The position numbers and the translations under genes were made by a program. Shown here one piece after another: positions 1 through 9,130 of a DNA stretch of 64,000 nucleotides. The notes beneath the pieces are model-generated. The model searched no databases. It was not told the DNA's origin and saw only the letters and a list, made by a program, of their open reading frames with translations. The DNA comes from Paenibacillus aestuarii (GTDB taxonomy: Bacteria; Bacillota; Bacilli; Paenibacillales; NBRC-103111), in assembly GCF_027789125.1 (NCBI RefSeq), contig NZ_JAQFVF010000045.1, forward strand, positions 42,024-106,023, in the 5' to 3' direction. Every line of letters begins with the position of its first letter. Positions within the stretch are counted from its first letter, which is position 1.

Positions 1-1
1 C

Positions 2-190
2 GGCGAGAATGTATCGGACTATTTGGAGAAAATCCGCATCAAGCAAGCGACGGACCTGCTGTTCAACAGCGAGCATACGATTGATGAAATCTCGCAGCTT
101 GTCGGCTATAACAGTGCGCATGCGTTTCGCCGCGCTTTTAAACGAGTGTCGGGCGTATCGCCCAGCAGCTACCGGAAAACGGTGAATTAA
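2..190 (+). CDS. AraC-family regulator, C-terminal DNA-binding domain (5' cut by window edge)
   Basis: Only the last 62 residues are present. They form the second half of an AraC/XylS helix-turn-helix domain: the SEHTIDEISQLVGYNSAHAF segment is the second HTH and FKRVSGVSPSSYRK is the family's closing signature. The protein ends at TAA 188-190. In Paenibacillus this domain is often the output part of a response regulator paired with a histidine kinase beside carbohydrate ABC operons, but the sensor part lies outside the window. It sits directly before the fucosidase gene and is its most likely regulator (inference). Family assignment is secure; ligand and partner are unknown. Confidence 0.9.
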   Translation, partial: GENVSDYLEKIRIKQATDLLFNSEHTIDEISQLVGYNSAHAFRRAFKRVSGVSPSSYRKTVN

Positions 191-282
191 CCGCGCTTAA
201 TGCCGGCTTGGCGGGGCGGTGCAGGACAGTGAACGGGGGGAGGGGCGAAGAAGCAGCGCCGGTACGGTACCCTTTTGTCAGA

Positions 283-296
283 AATGTACCTTTACA
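283..296 (+). promoter_or_regulatory. Candidate operator upstream of the fucosidase gene (AATGTACCTTTACA)
   Basis: The motif AATGTACCTTTACA lies about 75 bases before the GH95 start. Close relatives recur upstream of the ABC operon (2826-2839 and 2870-2882). Because these are the only two promoter regions next to the AraC-type gene, a shared regulator site is a reasonable inference, not a demonstrated one. Confidence 0.4.
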
Positions 297-371
297 TCAG
301 CGAGGAAAAGTGATTTATTTGGCTTGATTTGGATTTGGGACTTACTGTGATGAGAAAAGGAGCTGTCAAGC

Positions 372-2753
372 ATGCAACTTCGTTACCCACGCTACGCACG
401 CAACTGGACGGAAGCGCTACCAATCGGAAACGGCCGATTGGGCGCCATGGTGTTCGGCGACCCGCAGGCCGAGCATTTGCAGCTAAATGAGGATACCCTT
501 TGGTCGGGCACGGGGCCGCGGGATTGGAACAACCCGCAAGCAAAATCCGCGCTAACCGAAGTGCGCCGGCTGATCGCCGAAGGCCGGTATGAGGAAGCCG
601 ACCTCAAAAGCAAGGAGATGCTCGGCCCTTATAATCAATCCTACATGCCGCTGGGCGATCTGCGCCTGAAGTTCCGCCACGGAGGCGTGGTCAAGGATTA
701 CGAACGAAGCCTGGATTTGAAGGAGGCCGTTGCCAGAGTCCGGTACAGGATCGGCAATGTCGCATACACCCGCGAGATGTTCGCGTCTTTTCCCGATCAG
801 CTGATCGTGATCCGGTTAGAGGCTAGCGCACCGGGGGCTCTAAGCTTCAGTGCTTCTCTGGACAGCCTTCATCCGTGCCGGACGAGCGCAGCGGCGGACC
901 GTTTGACCCTGCGAGGCGTTTGTCCGGAGCACGTCGACCCGAATTATTACGCTACCGATCATCCTGTCGTGTACGGCGAACCGGAATCGACCGAGGCGAT
1001 GCGGTTCGAAGGCCGTCTAAGCGTGCAAGCTGAGAACGGGACTGTCCGGATTGATCAGGACGGACTTCATGTGAGAGGCGCGCATGTGGTGACTCTTCTG
1101 TTCACCGCGGCAACGGGCTTTCAAGGCTTTGACAGGCCGCCTGCCGCTTCGGTGGAAAGCATAGCGGCCGTCAACGAGGCGCGCATCCAGGCGTCCATGG
1201 CTAAAACCTATGAACAATTGAAGCAGGCCCACCTTCAGGATTATAAGCCGTTATTCGAGCGCGTGGAGCTTCATCTCGGCCATTCCGAAGCGAAGGAGCT
1301 GCTGCCGACCGATGCTAGAATCGCTCAAGACGGAGCGAAGGATCCGGGGCTTGTGGAGCTGTTGTTCCAGTATGGCCGATATTTGATGATTGCCAGCTCA
1401 CGTCCAGGGACGCAGCCCGCCAATTTGCAGGGCATCTGGAACCGGGAGGTGCGGCCGCCGTGGAGCAGCAATTGGACGATGAACATTAATGCACAGATGA
1501 ATTATTGGCCGGCAGAGACATGCCAGCTGTCCGAATGCCACGAACCGCTGATTGACTATATTCACAATCTTGCCGTCAATGGCCGGAAGACCGCCGAAAT
1601 CAACTACGGCTGCCGGGGATGGACGGCGCATCACAACGGCGATATCTGGTGTCAAACCGCGCCTGTCGGGGATTACGGACATGGCGATCCGGTGTGGGCG
1701 ATGTGGCCGATGTCGGCCGCATGGCTGTGCCAGCACGCATGGGAGCGCTACGCGTTCAGCAAGGATGAACGTTATTTGCGTGAGCGGGCGTATCCGGTAA
1801 TGAAGGAAGCAGCGCTCTTTTATCTGGATTGGCTGCATCCCGACGGGGACGGGCGCCTGATCACATCGCCTTCCACTTCACCGGAACATAAGTTCGTTAT
1901 GGCAAGCGGTCAAAAGGCTGCGGTCAGCGCGGCCTCGACGATGGATCTGTCGTTGATCTGGGAGCTGTTCACGAGCTGCGTCGAAGCCGCAGATATCCTT
2001 GAAGAAGACGTGCCGCTTCGGGCCGAGCTGGCCTCGGCGCTCGAGCGGTTAAAGCCGCTGCAAATCGGCAAGCGGGGCCAGCTGCAGGAATGGTCGGAGG
2101 ATTGGGACGACGAGGACGTTCATCACCGTCATGTTTCGCACCTGTTCGGCGTCTTCCCCGGACGGCAATTGACGAAGAAGGCTGCGCCTCAGCTGTTCGA
2201 GGCTGCCCGGCAATCGCTGGAGCAGCGCGGAGACGGAGGGACGGGCTGGAGTTTGGCTTGGAAGATCGGGCTGTGGGCCCGATTCCAGGACGGCAATCGG
2301 GCGCTACGGCTCATCTCCAACCTGCTTCAGTTGGTGGAGGATGACGGAACGAACTATCATCGCGGCGGTGTGTACGCCAACCTGTTCGATGCACACCCGC
2401 CGTTCCAAATCGACGGCAATTTCGGCTTCACCGCAGGTGTGGCGGAGATGCTGCTGCAATCGCATGCTGACGGGATCAGCTTGCTTCCTGCATTGCCGGA
2501 TGCTTGGCCGTCAGGCTCGGTGCGGGGGCTGAGGGCCCGCGGCGCGTTCGGCGTCAGCCTGACTTGGGAGCATCAGCGCGTACAGGCGGCGGAGGTGGAC
2601 TCGCGAGCGGGTGGAAGCTGCCGCGTTCGCGCAGCGGAAACATTGCTCTCGATCGAATCGGAAGGGCGCAGCGTTCCCTTCGAATCGGCTGAGGACGGTG
2701 AGGTCACCTTTGAGACGAAAGCGGGCCAGACGTACCAGCTGCGCTATCGGTAA
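372..2753 (+). CDS. GH95 alpha-L-fucosidase
   Basis: A 793-residue glycoside hydrolase of family GH95, which releases alpha-1,2-linked fucose or alpha-L-galactose by inversion. The N-terminal beta-domain opens with EALPIGNGRLGAMVFG, typical of the family. Catalytic residues known from the bifidobacterial AfcA enzyme can be placed: the asparagine pair in MNINAQMNYWP (Asn371, Asn373), the general acid in SPSTSPEH (Glu505), and the aspartate in FQIDGNFGF (Asp681). There is no signal peptide, so it should be cytoplasmic and act on imported oligosaccharides. The ATG follows AAAAGGAG. A strong terminator follows at 2769, so it is transcribed apart from the ABC operon. Full length for the family. 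Confidence 0.93.
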   Translation: MQLRYPRYARNWTEALPIGNGRLGAMVFGDPQAEHLQLNEDTLWSGTGPRDWNNPQAKSALTEVRRLIAEGRYEEADLKSKEMLGPYNQSYMPLGDLRLKFRHGGVVKDYERSLDLKEAVARVRYRIGNVAYTREMFASFPDQLIVIRLEASAPGALSFSASLDSLHPCRTSAAADRLTLRGVCPEHVDPNYYATDHPVVYGEPESTEAMRFEGRLSVQAENGTVRIDQDGLHVRGAHVVTLLFTAATGFQGFDRPPAASVESIAAVNEARIQASMAKTYEQLKQAHLQDYKPLFERVELHLGHSEAKELLPTDARIAQDGAKDPGLVELLFQYGRYLMIASSRPGTQPANLQGIWNREVRPPWSSNWTMNINAQMNYWPAETCQLSECHEPLIDYIHNLAVNGRKTAEINYGCRGWTAHHNGDIWCQTAPVGDYGHGDPVWAMWPMSAAWLCQHAWERYAFSKDERYLRERAYPVMKEAALFYLDWLHPDGDGRLITSPSTSPEHKFVMASGQKAAVSAASTMDLSLIWELFTSCVEAADILEEDVPLRAELASALERLKPLQIGKRGQLQEWSEDWDDEDVHHRHVSHLFGVFPGRQLTKKAAPQLFEAARQSLEQRGDGGTGWSLAWKIGLWARFQDGNRALRLISNLLQLVEDDGTNYHRGGVYANLFDAHPPFQIDGNFGFTAGVAEMLLQSHADGISLLPALPDAWPSGSVRGLRARGAFGVSLTWEHQRVQAAEVDSRAGGSCRVRAAETLLSIESEGRSVPFESAEDGEVTFETKAGQTYQLRYR

Positions 2754-2768
2754 TGGATGAAAGGCCAG

Positions 2769-2802
2769 GCGGCGGAGTCTATTCGGCTCCGCCGCTTTTT
2801 TT
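2769..2802 (+). terminator. Rho-independent terminator after the GH95 gene
   Basis: Perfect 9-bp stem GCGGCGGAG (2769-2777) with CTCCGCCGC (2787-2795), followed by seven T residues. It separates the fucosidase gene from the ABC transporter operon. Confidence 0.92.
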
Positions 2803-2825
2803 CAGCCGTGTACCTGCCTGTATCA

Positions 2826-2882
2826 AATGTACCTTGCACATTTACGGCAACTGTACGCCCCTTAGCGAGGTGTACCTTTACG
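2826..2882 (+). promoter_or_regulatory. Two more copies of the TGTACCTT motif, upstream of the ABC operon
   Basis: AATGTACCTTGCAC (2826-2839) and GTGTACCTTTACG (2870-2882) match the site at 283-296. They sit roughly 45-115 bases before the preferred start at 2940, a normal place for activator binding by an AraC-type protein. Role inferred from position and repetition only. Confidence 0.4.
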
Positions 2883-2914
2883 AAATAAGCGGAAATGTGG
2901 TCTTGTAGAGATAT

Positions 2915-2928
2915 GGAAAGCGCTATCA
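2915..2928 (+). promoter_or_regulatory. cre-like CcpA site
   Basis: GGAAAGCGCTATCA matches the Bacillus catabolite-responsive element consensus TGWAARCGYTWNCW at 13 of 14 positions. It lies just upstream of the ABC operon's preferred start, where CcpA would repress in the presence of a preferred sugar. Its presence inside the longest possible reading frame is a reason to prefer the downstream ATG as the real start. Confidence 0.5.
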
Positions 2929-2939
2929 AAATGGGAGGG

Positions 2940-3917
2940 ATGGATCTGGATACAGCAACCGTCAGGGAGACACGCGCTCCTGCTGAAGCCGTTAGGAAGA
3001 GATCGAAATTGTGGTCGGAGGCCAGCAAAAGCATCCGCAAGCATTGGCAGTTTTACCTGCTCATCATACCTGCCGTGCTTTACTTTATTGTTTTCAAATA
3101 TATCCCAATGCTGAATGCTGTAATCGCTTTCAAGGACTACAGCGTCGTCAAAGGGATCTGGGGAAGCCCGTGGGCCGGCCTCAAGCACTTTCGTCTATTT
3201 TTCAACAATCCGCAATTTTGGGTGCTGATGAAAAATACGCTGTTCCTCAGCCTGTATCAGATCGCCATCGGATTTCCAATTCCGATCCTGCTTGCTTTGG
3301 CGCTGAACGAAATACGCAACGGCATTTTCAAAAGAGCGGTTCAGCTCGTCACGTATGCCCCTTATTTCATCTCGACGGTCGTCATGGTTTCGATGATTAT
3401 GCTGCTGCTTTCTCCGAGACTCGGCGTTGTCAATATCTTGCTGCAAAGCTTAGGGCTGGACTCGATCAACTTCCTTGGCGTGCCCAGCATGTTCCGAAAC
3501 GTCTATGTATGGTCGGACGTCTGGCAGGGAGCCGGCTACTCGGCCGTCATCTACTTGGCTGCGCTGGCCGGTGTGGACCCGTCGCTTTACGAGGCGGCCA
3601 AAATGGATGGAGCTTCCCGCTTTCAAAAAATCGTTCACATCGATATCCCCGGCATTATGCCGACGGCTGTCATCATATTAATCTTGAGCGTAGGGAACAT
3701 CATGTCCATCGGCTTCGAGAAAATTTATTTGCTGCAAAATCCGCTGAACCTGGAAACGTCTGAAATTATAGCCACCTATGTATACAAGATCGGTTTGTTG
3801 AACGCCAACTTCAGCTTCGCCACCGCAGTCGGATTGTTCAATTCCATCATCAACCTGATTCTGCTGCTGCTTGTGAACACGCTCGCAAAAAAAGTTTCCA
3901 AGACAAGTCTGTGGTAA
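2940..3917 (+). CDS. CUT1 sugar ABC transporter permease, LplB type
   Basis: Integral membrane permease with six predicted TM segments starting with HWQFYLLIIPAVLYFIVFKY. The EAA loop that contacts the ATPase is present (YEAAKMDGASRFQKIVHIDIPGI). The frame is open from ATG 2895, but a cre-like site overlaps that stretch, so I chose the ATG at 2940 that follows GGGAGGG; the ribosome-site spacing is short, so the start is uncertain. It pairs with the next permease and the binding protein at 4960. No ATPase gene is nearby; an MsmX-like shared ATPase is expected. The substrate is probably an oligosaccharide or glycan fragment, from the glycosidase neighbours. Confidence 0.88.
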   Translation: MDLDTATVRETRAPAEAVRKRSKLWSEASKSIRKHWQFYLLIIPAVLYFIVFKYIPMLNAVIAFKDYSVVKGIWGSPWAGLKHFRLFFNNPQFWVLMKNTLFLSLYQIAIGFPIPILLALALNEIRNGIFKRAVQLVTYAPYFISTVVMVSMIMLLLSPRLGVVNILLQSLGLDSINFLGVPSMFRNVYVWSDVWQGAGYSAVIYLAALAGVDPSLYEAAKMDGASRFQKIVHIDIPGIMPTAVIILILSVGNIMSIGFEKIYLLQNPLNLETSEIIATYVYKIGLLNANFSFATAVGLFNSIINLILLLLVNTLAKKVSKTSLW

Positions 3918-3935
3918 AGGAAAGGAGGAGTCGCT

Positions 3936-4838
3936 ATGTCCGGATATGGACGACGCACCATCCGTGAAACGAACGGAGACCGGCTGTTCCTGGCGGCGGT
4001 ATACACGTTTTTGCTTATCGCGCTGGTCGTCGTGCTTTACCCGCTGGTCTTCATCGTCAGTTCGTCCTTAAGCAGTCCGCTCGCCGTTTCGGCCGGGAAG
4101 GTCTGGCTGTGGCCGGTGGATTTGACGCTCGACGGGTATAGGGTGGTCCTAAGCAATCCACAAGTGATCAAGGGCTATGGGAACTCGCTGCTGTATGCCT
4201 TCCTAGGCACGCTGATCAGTGTGACGCTAACAGTTGTTCTGGCCTATCCGCTGTCGAGAAGAACGTTCTTCGGCCGCAATGTGCTGATGATTTTCATTAC
4301 GTTCACAATGCTGTTCTCCGGCGGTCTGATCCCTACGTATTTAGTTGTAAAGCAGCTGGGCATGCTGGATACCCGCTGGGCGCTGCTCATCCCGCAGGCG
4401 ATCTGGGTATGGCAGATCATTATTGCCAGAACGTTCTTTCAATCGTCCATTCCTGAAGAGCTGGCGGAAGCGAGCGAGATGGACGGCTGCACCGATCTGC
4501 GCTTCCTGTGGAGCGTCGTACTGCCGCTCTCCAAGCCGATTATTGCTGTGCTGTGCCTCATGTATGCGATCGGCCAATGGAACGCTTATTTCGATGCGCT
4601 CATCTATTTGAAGTCGCAAAGCTTGTATCCGCTGCAATTGATTTTGCGCAGCATTCTGATTCTGAATTCGGCGGCCTCGGGCAATATCGATGCGGCGGAG
4701 CAGCTAAGAAGGCAGCAGTTTGCCGATTTGACCAAATACTCGCTCATCGTTGTGGCCAGCCTGCCTGTCCTTGTCATTTATCCGTTCGTGCAGCGGTATT
4801 TCGTGAAAGGGATGCTGATCGGCTCCGTCAAAGGATGA
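3936..4838 (+). CDS. CUT1 sugar ABC transporter permease, LplC/YtcP type
   Basis: Partner permease, 300 residues, six TM segments. It has the EAA loop (ELAEASEMDGCTDLRFLWSVVLPLSKP) and the C-terminal signature VQRYFVKGMLIGSVKG, near-universal in LplC-type permeases. The ATG follows AAAGGAGG and lies 18 bases after the previous gene's stop, so the two are co-transcribed. Family assignment is secure; substrate inferred from neighbours. Confidence 0.92.
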   Translation: MSGYGRRTIRETNGDRLFLAAVYTFLLIALVVVLYPLVFIVSSSLSSPLAVSAGKVWLWPVDLTLDGYRVVLSNPQVIKGYGNSLLYAFLGTLISVTLTVVLAYPLSRRTFFGRNVLMIFITFTMLFSGGLIPTYLVVKQLGMLDTRWALLIPQAIWVWQIIIARTFFQSSIPEELAEASEMDGCTDLRFLWSVVLPLSKPIIAVLCLMYAIGQWNAYFDALIYLKSQSLYPLQLILRSILILNSAASGNIDAAEQLRRQQFADLTKYSLIVVASLPVLVIYPFVQRYFVKGMLIGSVKG

Positions 4839-4959
4839 CAAATCGAAACGATAAGGGAGGTGATGCGGGCAATCACCATCGTTAGGAATCGCCGGTTCCG
4901 AACGTTAATCTAGCAGGGTTACCTTTTAACAATGTGAAAATGAAAGGGAGAGGGCGCTT

Positions 4960-6636
4960 ATGAAAAAATCAGTTTCGTTCATATTATCAATGCTGCTTAT
5001 GCTCAGCCTCGTTCTAGCGGCTTGTTCATCCCAAACGGCCGGTGATAACAACGGGGCACCAGCACCAACTGCGGATGCCAAGGCTTCAGCAGACGGGGCC
5101 GGAGGCGGAGGCGCGCCGGTAACGATCAAAATTTTTGCCCAACAGGATGCGAACACGGACTTGGCGACGAACAGCTTCTCCAAGATGGCGGAACAGAAAT
5201 TCAATATTAAGTTCGAATGGCAGACGGTTCCGTTCGACGGAGCAGCCGAAAAAAGGCAAATTTCTCTAGCCAGCGGAGATTACCCGGACCTGTATATGCT
5301 GATTCCTTGGGTTGACAACTTCTCGCAGACGGACATCCTTCGCTACTCGCAGCAGGGCGTCATTCTTCCGCTAGATGATCTGATCAATCAATATGCGCCT
5401 AACGTGAAGGCGGCTCTGGACAAGTATCCTTATTTCAAAGCGATGAACACCGCGCCGGACGGCAAAATTTACGGATTGACGCAATTAATCGAATGCTACC
5501 ACTGCTCCTTTCCGAACAAAATGTGGATCAATTCCAGCTGGCTGAAAAAGCTGAACCTGCAGATGCCTACAACGCTGGATCAGTATAAACAAGTATTGGA
5601 GGCCTTCAAAACGAAGGATCCGAACGGCAACGGCAAGGCGGACGAAGTGCCGCTCAGCGGTTCGATTGAAGATTACGGCGTGCACATTATCCCGTATTTC
5701 ATGAACGGCTTCATTTACGACGACGACAAAACCTATCTTTTGCTGAACAACGGCAAAGTGGATGTTGCGGCCAATAAAGCCGAATGGAAGCAAGGCCTGC
5801 AGTTCGTGAAATCGATGTATGACGAAGGGCTTATCGACAAAGGCGCATTCACGCAAAATGCCACCGCACTCAAAAAGATCGGTGACAATGCCGATGCGCA
5901 AATTTTAGGCTCCAGCGCCGCCATGCATCCATACATCTTCGTCACAGGAGGGTCGGATAACTCCAAAACGTACGATCCTGTTCCTCCCCTTACCGGTCCG
6001 AACGCAGGCTACGCGACATACAACTACCCGAGCGATCCGGGAGCGACCTTCGTACTGACGAACAAAGCGAGCAAGGAAGCGCAGATCGCCGCCATCAAAT
6101 TAGTCGACTATATGTTCACGCAGGAAGGCCAAATCCGCGGCCATTTCGGCGAAGAGGGCAAGGATTGGAGAAAGCCGAAGGACGGCGATGTTGCCGTTGA
6201 AAAAAGCGCGACTCCGCTGCTGGCTACGATTCCGACGCCGACCGGCGAGAAACCGCACAATTCCGCTTGGGGCGCAATGGCGCAATACTTCCAGCCTAAG
6301 TCGTTCCGCGACAGCTGGGTTGCCGCTACAGACCTGTATGATACGACCGGTTATGAGCGCAGATTGCAGGAGGCGACCCATCTCTACGACGGCAAGCAGC
6401 CGAAAGAGGTGTTCCCGCATTGGGCGATCTGGATCGATCCTTCGACTGCGGACGAAGCGGCGATGCTGAAGACGAACATTAAAAATTACATCGATCAGAA
6501 CGCGCTGCAGTTCGTGACGGGTGCCAAGGATTTGAACAAGGATTGGGATGCCTATGTGGCCGGCTTGGATAAGCTGAATTTGAAGCGTTACCTGGACATC
6601 ATGCAGCAATCCTACGATAAAGCGTTTAAAAAATAA
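4960..6636 (+). CDS. Extracellular solute-binding lipoprotein (family 1, LipO-like)
   Basis: A 558-residue binding lipoprotein. The signal peptide ends in the lipobox LVLAAC with the lipidated cysteine at residue 22, followed by a flexible Gly/Ala/Pro-rich linker (about 25-50) that tethers the protein outside the membrane. The body contains KDPNGNGKADEVPLSG, the calcium-loop-like segment common in large Paenibacillus sugar-binding proteins. It follows the two permeases and captures the substrate for them. GAAAGGGAGAGG precedes the start. There is a gap of about 120 bases after the permease, with no terminator seen. Confidence 0.93.
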   Translation: MKKSVSFILSMLLMLSLVLAACSSQTAGDNNGAPAPTADAKASADGAGGGGAPVTIKIFAQQDANTDLATNSFSKMAEQKFNIKFEWQTVPFDGAAEKRQISLASGDYPDLYMLIPWVDNFSQTDILRYSQQGVILPLDDLINQYAPNVKAALDKYPYFKAMNTAPDGKIYGLTQLIECYHCSFPNKMWINSSWLKKLNLQMPTTLDQYKQVLEAFKTKDPNGNGKADEVPLSGSIEDYGVHIIPYFMNGFIYDDDKTYLLLNNGKVDVAANKAEWKQGLQFVKSMYDEGLIDKGAFTQNATALKKIGDNADAQILGSSAAMHPYIFVTGGSDNSKTYDPVPPLTGPNAGYATYNYPSDPGATFVLTNKASKEAQIAAIKLVDYMFTQEGQIRGHFGEEGKDWRKPKDGDVAVEKSATPLLATIPTPTGEKPHNSAWGAMAQYFQPKSFRDSWVAATDLYDTTGYERRLQEATHLYDGKQPKEVFPHWAIWIDPSTADEAAMLKTNIKNYIDQNALQFVTGAKDLNKDWDAYVAGLDKLNLKRYLDIMQQSYDKAFKK

Positions 6637-6666
6637 CGGTTTGCCGGGCAGGGAGAGTGGAGAGTC

Positions 6667-9033
6667 TTGAAAAGCAGCGAACAAGCTAAGCGGCATCCGA
6701 TCGTCTGCGACAAGCCGGCGCCGGACTTTTTCGAGGGCGCGTTAATGGGGAACGGCGGTATTGGAGCCGTAGTGACGACGCGTCCGGATGCAGTTGTTAT
6801 TCATTTCGGTCATAACAACGTTTGGGACATCCGGATTGCTGAGGATAACCAAGAGAAGATCGGCACGTTTGAAGAGGTGTTCCGGCAGCTGCAGCGGATT
6901 CCGAAAGAGCTGGATTCGTTTAGCGAGGATGCCTGGTACCGCAAGTATTGCGAGATGACACAGGAAAATTACAGGAAGCCGTACCCCCGCCCTATGCCGT
7001 GCGGCTCCCTGCTGCTCGGCTATGACAGGCGCAAAGCGGAGGTGCTCGGTCATAAGCTTTTTATCGATCAAGGTCTTTGCGAGGTCTATTTCAAAGTCGG
7101 AGACGACGAAGCGACCCTGCAATTGTTTATCGAGCCTGAGCGGGACGTGATGTGGCTGAACCTCGTTAACGCCAGTGGAGAGTTCGGCGCTTTTTTCGAC
7201 AGAGTGAAGCTCATTCCTGACCCGGATACGCCGGAGTCTTTACCGGCGGCGGAAACAGCGGTCTATCGCGAGCGGCGCCAGCTGTTCTTCAGGCAAACGC
7301 TTCCGCGCTCGCAGGACGGCGATGTCCCTCAGGATGGCGACAAAGCTTTTCGGCTGGATGTACGTGTCTCCGGAGAGATCGCGGAAGCACCCGCCAAGGG
7401 CGGCGTTCAAGCCGCTCTCCTCTTGGAGTCGAGATCGTTCCTTGCCTGCGTGGAGCTGACGGAAGGTCTTGATGAATCCGTCCTCTACGGAATCAGGGAG
7501 CTGGCCGCTCCCTCCGAAGAGGCGTTCGCGCAAGCATTCACGTTATGCAGTCAACATTGGACAACGTACTGGGACTGCTCCGGCGTAAGCCTGGAGGACG
7601 AATTTTTGGAGCGCATCTGGTATTGGAATTTATATTTCTACCATTGCTCCGTGAAGCCGGATGCAATTTGCCCAGGGCTATTCGCGAACTGGAGCTATCG
7701 CTCCATCGGATCGGAGTGGCACGGCGATTACCATATGAACTACAATACGCAGCAGCCTTTCTGGCTGGCGTTCTCCAGCAATCACGTCGACAAGCATCTG
7801 GCTTATGTCAATATGGTTCACCACATTTTACCGGTCAGTCGTAAGTGGGCGCGCAAATATTACGGCCTTCGGGGCGCTTACTATCCGCACTCCGCTTATC
7901 CGGTCGAGATGAACATCATGCCCTATCCGGTGCCGCATTGGGGCTGGGAAATTTGCGAAACGCCGTGGACCGTGCAAAGCTTGTGGTGGCATTATCTGTA
8001 TACGATGGACCGGGACTTTTTGGCGGATCGCGCGTTTGAGCCGATGAAAGAGGCCGTCCTGTTTATGGTCGACTACATGATGAGACCGGATGCTCACGGT
8101 GAGCAATGGGGGGACGGGCGTTATCACATTTTCCCGACGGTCGTGCCTGAGCTGTATGAATTGACGCCGGGCTTTACGAAAAATGCCGATTGTCTCGTTG
8201 ATCTCACACTGACGAAGTTTTTGTTCAGGGCTTTTCAGTCGGCCTGTGCGGCGCTGGGCAATGAGCTTGAAGAAGAGACGCTGCTGGCTCAAATGAACGA
8301 GATTGAACGGAGCTTCCCCGACTATCCGACGGCCCATTCGCAGCGGGGAACCGTGTTCGTCTCGGTGACGGGCGAGGATGCGGAGGTCGTCTACAACACG
8401 CCTAACGGCATTATGACCATATTCCCGGGGGAGGATCATGGCTTGCATTCCCCAGAGGATCAGTATGAAATAGCGGTCAACTCATATTTGAATCACCGCA
8501 ACGAAGGAGGCAACGAACTCGTATTCTACCATCTGGCCGGAGCGCGTCTGGGCAAGCTTGATCTCGAGCGGTTCAAACGGCAAATCGCCTACTGTCAGCT
8601 GCCCAACGGCACGTGTACCGATCGCGTCCTGCTTTCCGGCGGCCGGTACAACGATACGTTAAGCTTTGACTTTATGAGCCGAGTTGGCGTATGGTTCGAG
8701 AATTTCGCGCTGCCGGTGGTCATTAACGAGTGCTTGCTTCAAAGCTATAACGGCATTCTCCGGTTTTTCCCGAACTGGCCGACGGATCGGAAGGCTGAAT
8801 TCGCCACGCTCAGAGCGGTCGGCGCGTTCCTGGTGAGCGCCGCATACGCAGACGGTGAGGCGCAGTGGGTGGAAATCAGGAGTGAAGCAGGCTCCGCGCT
8901 CCGGTTTTACAACCCGTGGGAGCAAGGCGCCCTGTGCATCACATCGGCGGGGAAGAGCACAATCCGTGAACGAGTAGGACACGTGCCCACCTTGCCCGGC
9001 GAAACAATCCGTCTAGTGAAAGCTCCCGTATAG
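6667..9033 (+). CDS. Large GH95-like glycoside hydrolase, activity unknown
   Basis: A 788-residue protein without signal peptide. The N-terminus (FFEGALMGNGGIGAVVTTRP) resembles the GH95-type N-terminal beta-domain, and the middle is rich in aromatic and His residues as in (alpha/alpha)6-barrel glycosidases (LFANWSYRSIGSEWHGDYHMNYNTQQPFW, about residues 335-360). It lacks the canonical GH95 NxN and SPSxSPE motifs seen in the fucosidase at 372, so it may belong to a distinct related group. TTG start after GGGAGAGTGGAG; last gene of the operon, before a strong terminator. Glycosidase role likely; substrate not assignable. Confidence 0.7.
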   Translation: MKSSEQAKRHPIVCDKPAPDFFEGALMGNGGIGAVVTTRPDAVVIHFGHNNVWDIRIAEDNQEKIGTFEEVFRQLQRIPKELDSFSEDAWYRKYCEMTQENYRKPYPRPMPCGSLLLGYDRRKAEVLGHKLFIDQGLCEVYFKVGDDEATLQLFIEPERDVMWLNLVNASGEFGAFFDRVKLIPDPDTPESLPAAETAVYRERRQLFFRQTLPRSQDGDVPQDGDKAFRLDVRVSGEIAEAPAKGGVQAALLLESRSFLACVELTEGLDESVLYGIRELAAPSEEAFAQAFTLCSQHWTTYWDCSGVSLEDEFLERIWYWNLYFYHCSVKPDAICPGLFANWSYRSIGSEWHGDYHMNYNTQQPFWLAFSSNHVDKHLAYVNMVHHILPVSRKWARKYYGLRGAYYPHSAYPVEMNIMPYPVPHWGWEICETPWTVQSLWWHYLYTMDRDFLADRAFEPMKEAVLFMVDYMMRPDAHGEQWGDGRYHIFPTVVPELYELTPGFTKNADCLVDLTLTKFLFRAFQSACAALGNELEEETLLAQMNEIERSFPDYPTAHSQRGTVFVSVTGEDAEVVYNTPNGIMTIFPGEDHGLHSPEDQYEIAVNSYLNHRNEGGNELVFYHLAGARLGKLDLERFKRQIAYCQLPNGTCTDRVLLSGGRYNDTLSFDFMSRVGVWFENFALPVVINECLLQSYNGILRFFPNWPTDRKAEFATLRAVGAFLVSAAYADGEAQWVEIRSEAGSALRFYNPWEQGALCITSAGKSTIRERVGHVPTLPGETIRLVKAPV

Positions 9034-9097
9034 GGGAAAGGCCGCCCCGGCCGAGTCTGAAGTTATGAACACTAACGTATAGGCCTAAGCACAAAAG

Positions 9098-9129
9098 AAC
9101 CGTCAGGAGGATATTTCCTGACGGTTTTT
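9098..9129 (+). terminator. Terminator closing the first glycan operon
   Basis: Perfect 11-bp stem AACCGTCAGGA (9098-9108) with TCCTGACGGTT (9116-9126), followed by a T tract. It ends the permease-permease-binding protein-glycosidase transcript. Confidence 0.93.
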
Positions 9130-9130
9130 C

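Noticed and set aside
1398..1838. 146-codon minus-strand frame inside the fucosidase gene
   Set aside because: Antisense shadow of a GC-rich gene; no ribosome site and composition mirrors the GH95 codons.
3011..3763. 250-codon plus frame overlapping the first permease
   Set aside because: Out-of-frame shadow; the permease frame has all TM segments and the EAA loop.
7828..8448. 206-codon minus frame inside the second glycosidase
   Set aside because: Antisense shadow with Arg/His-rich, low-complexity composition and no start signal.
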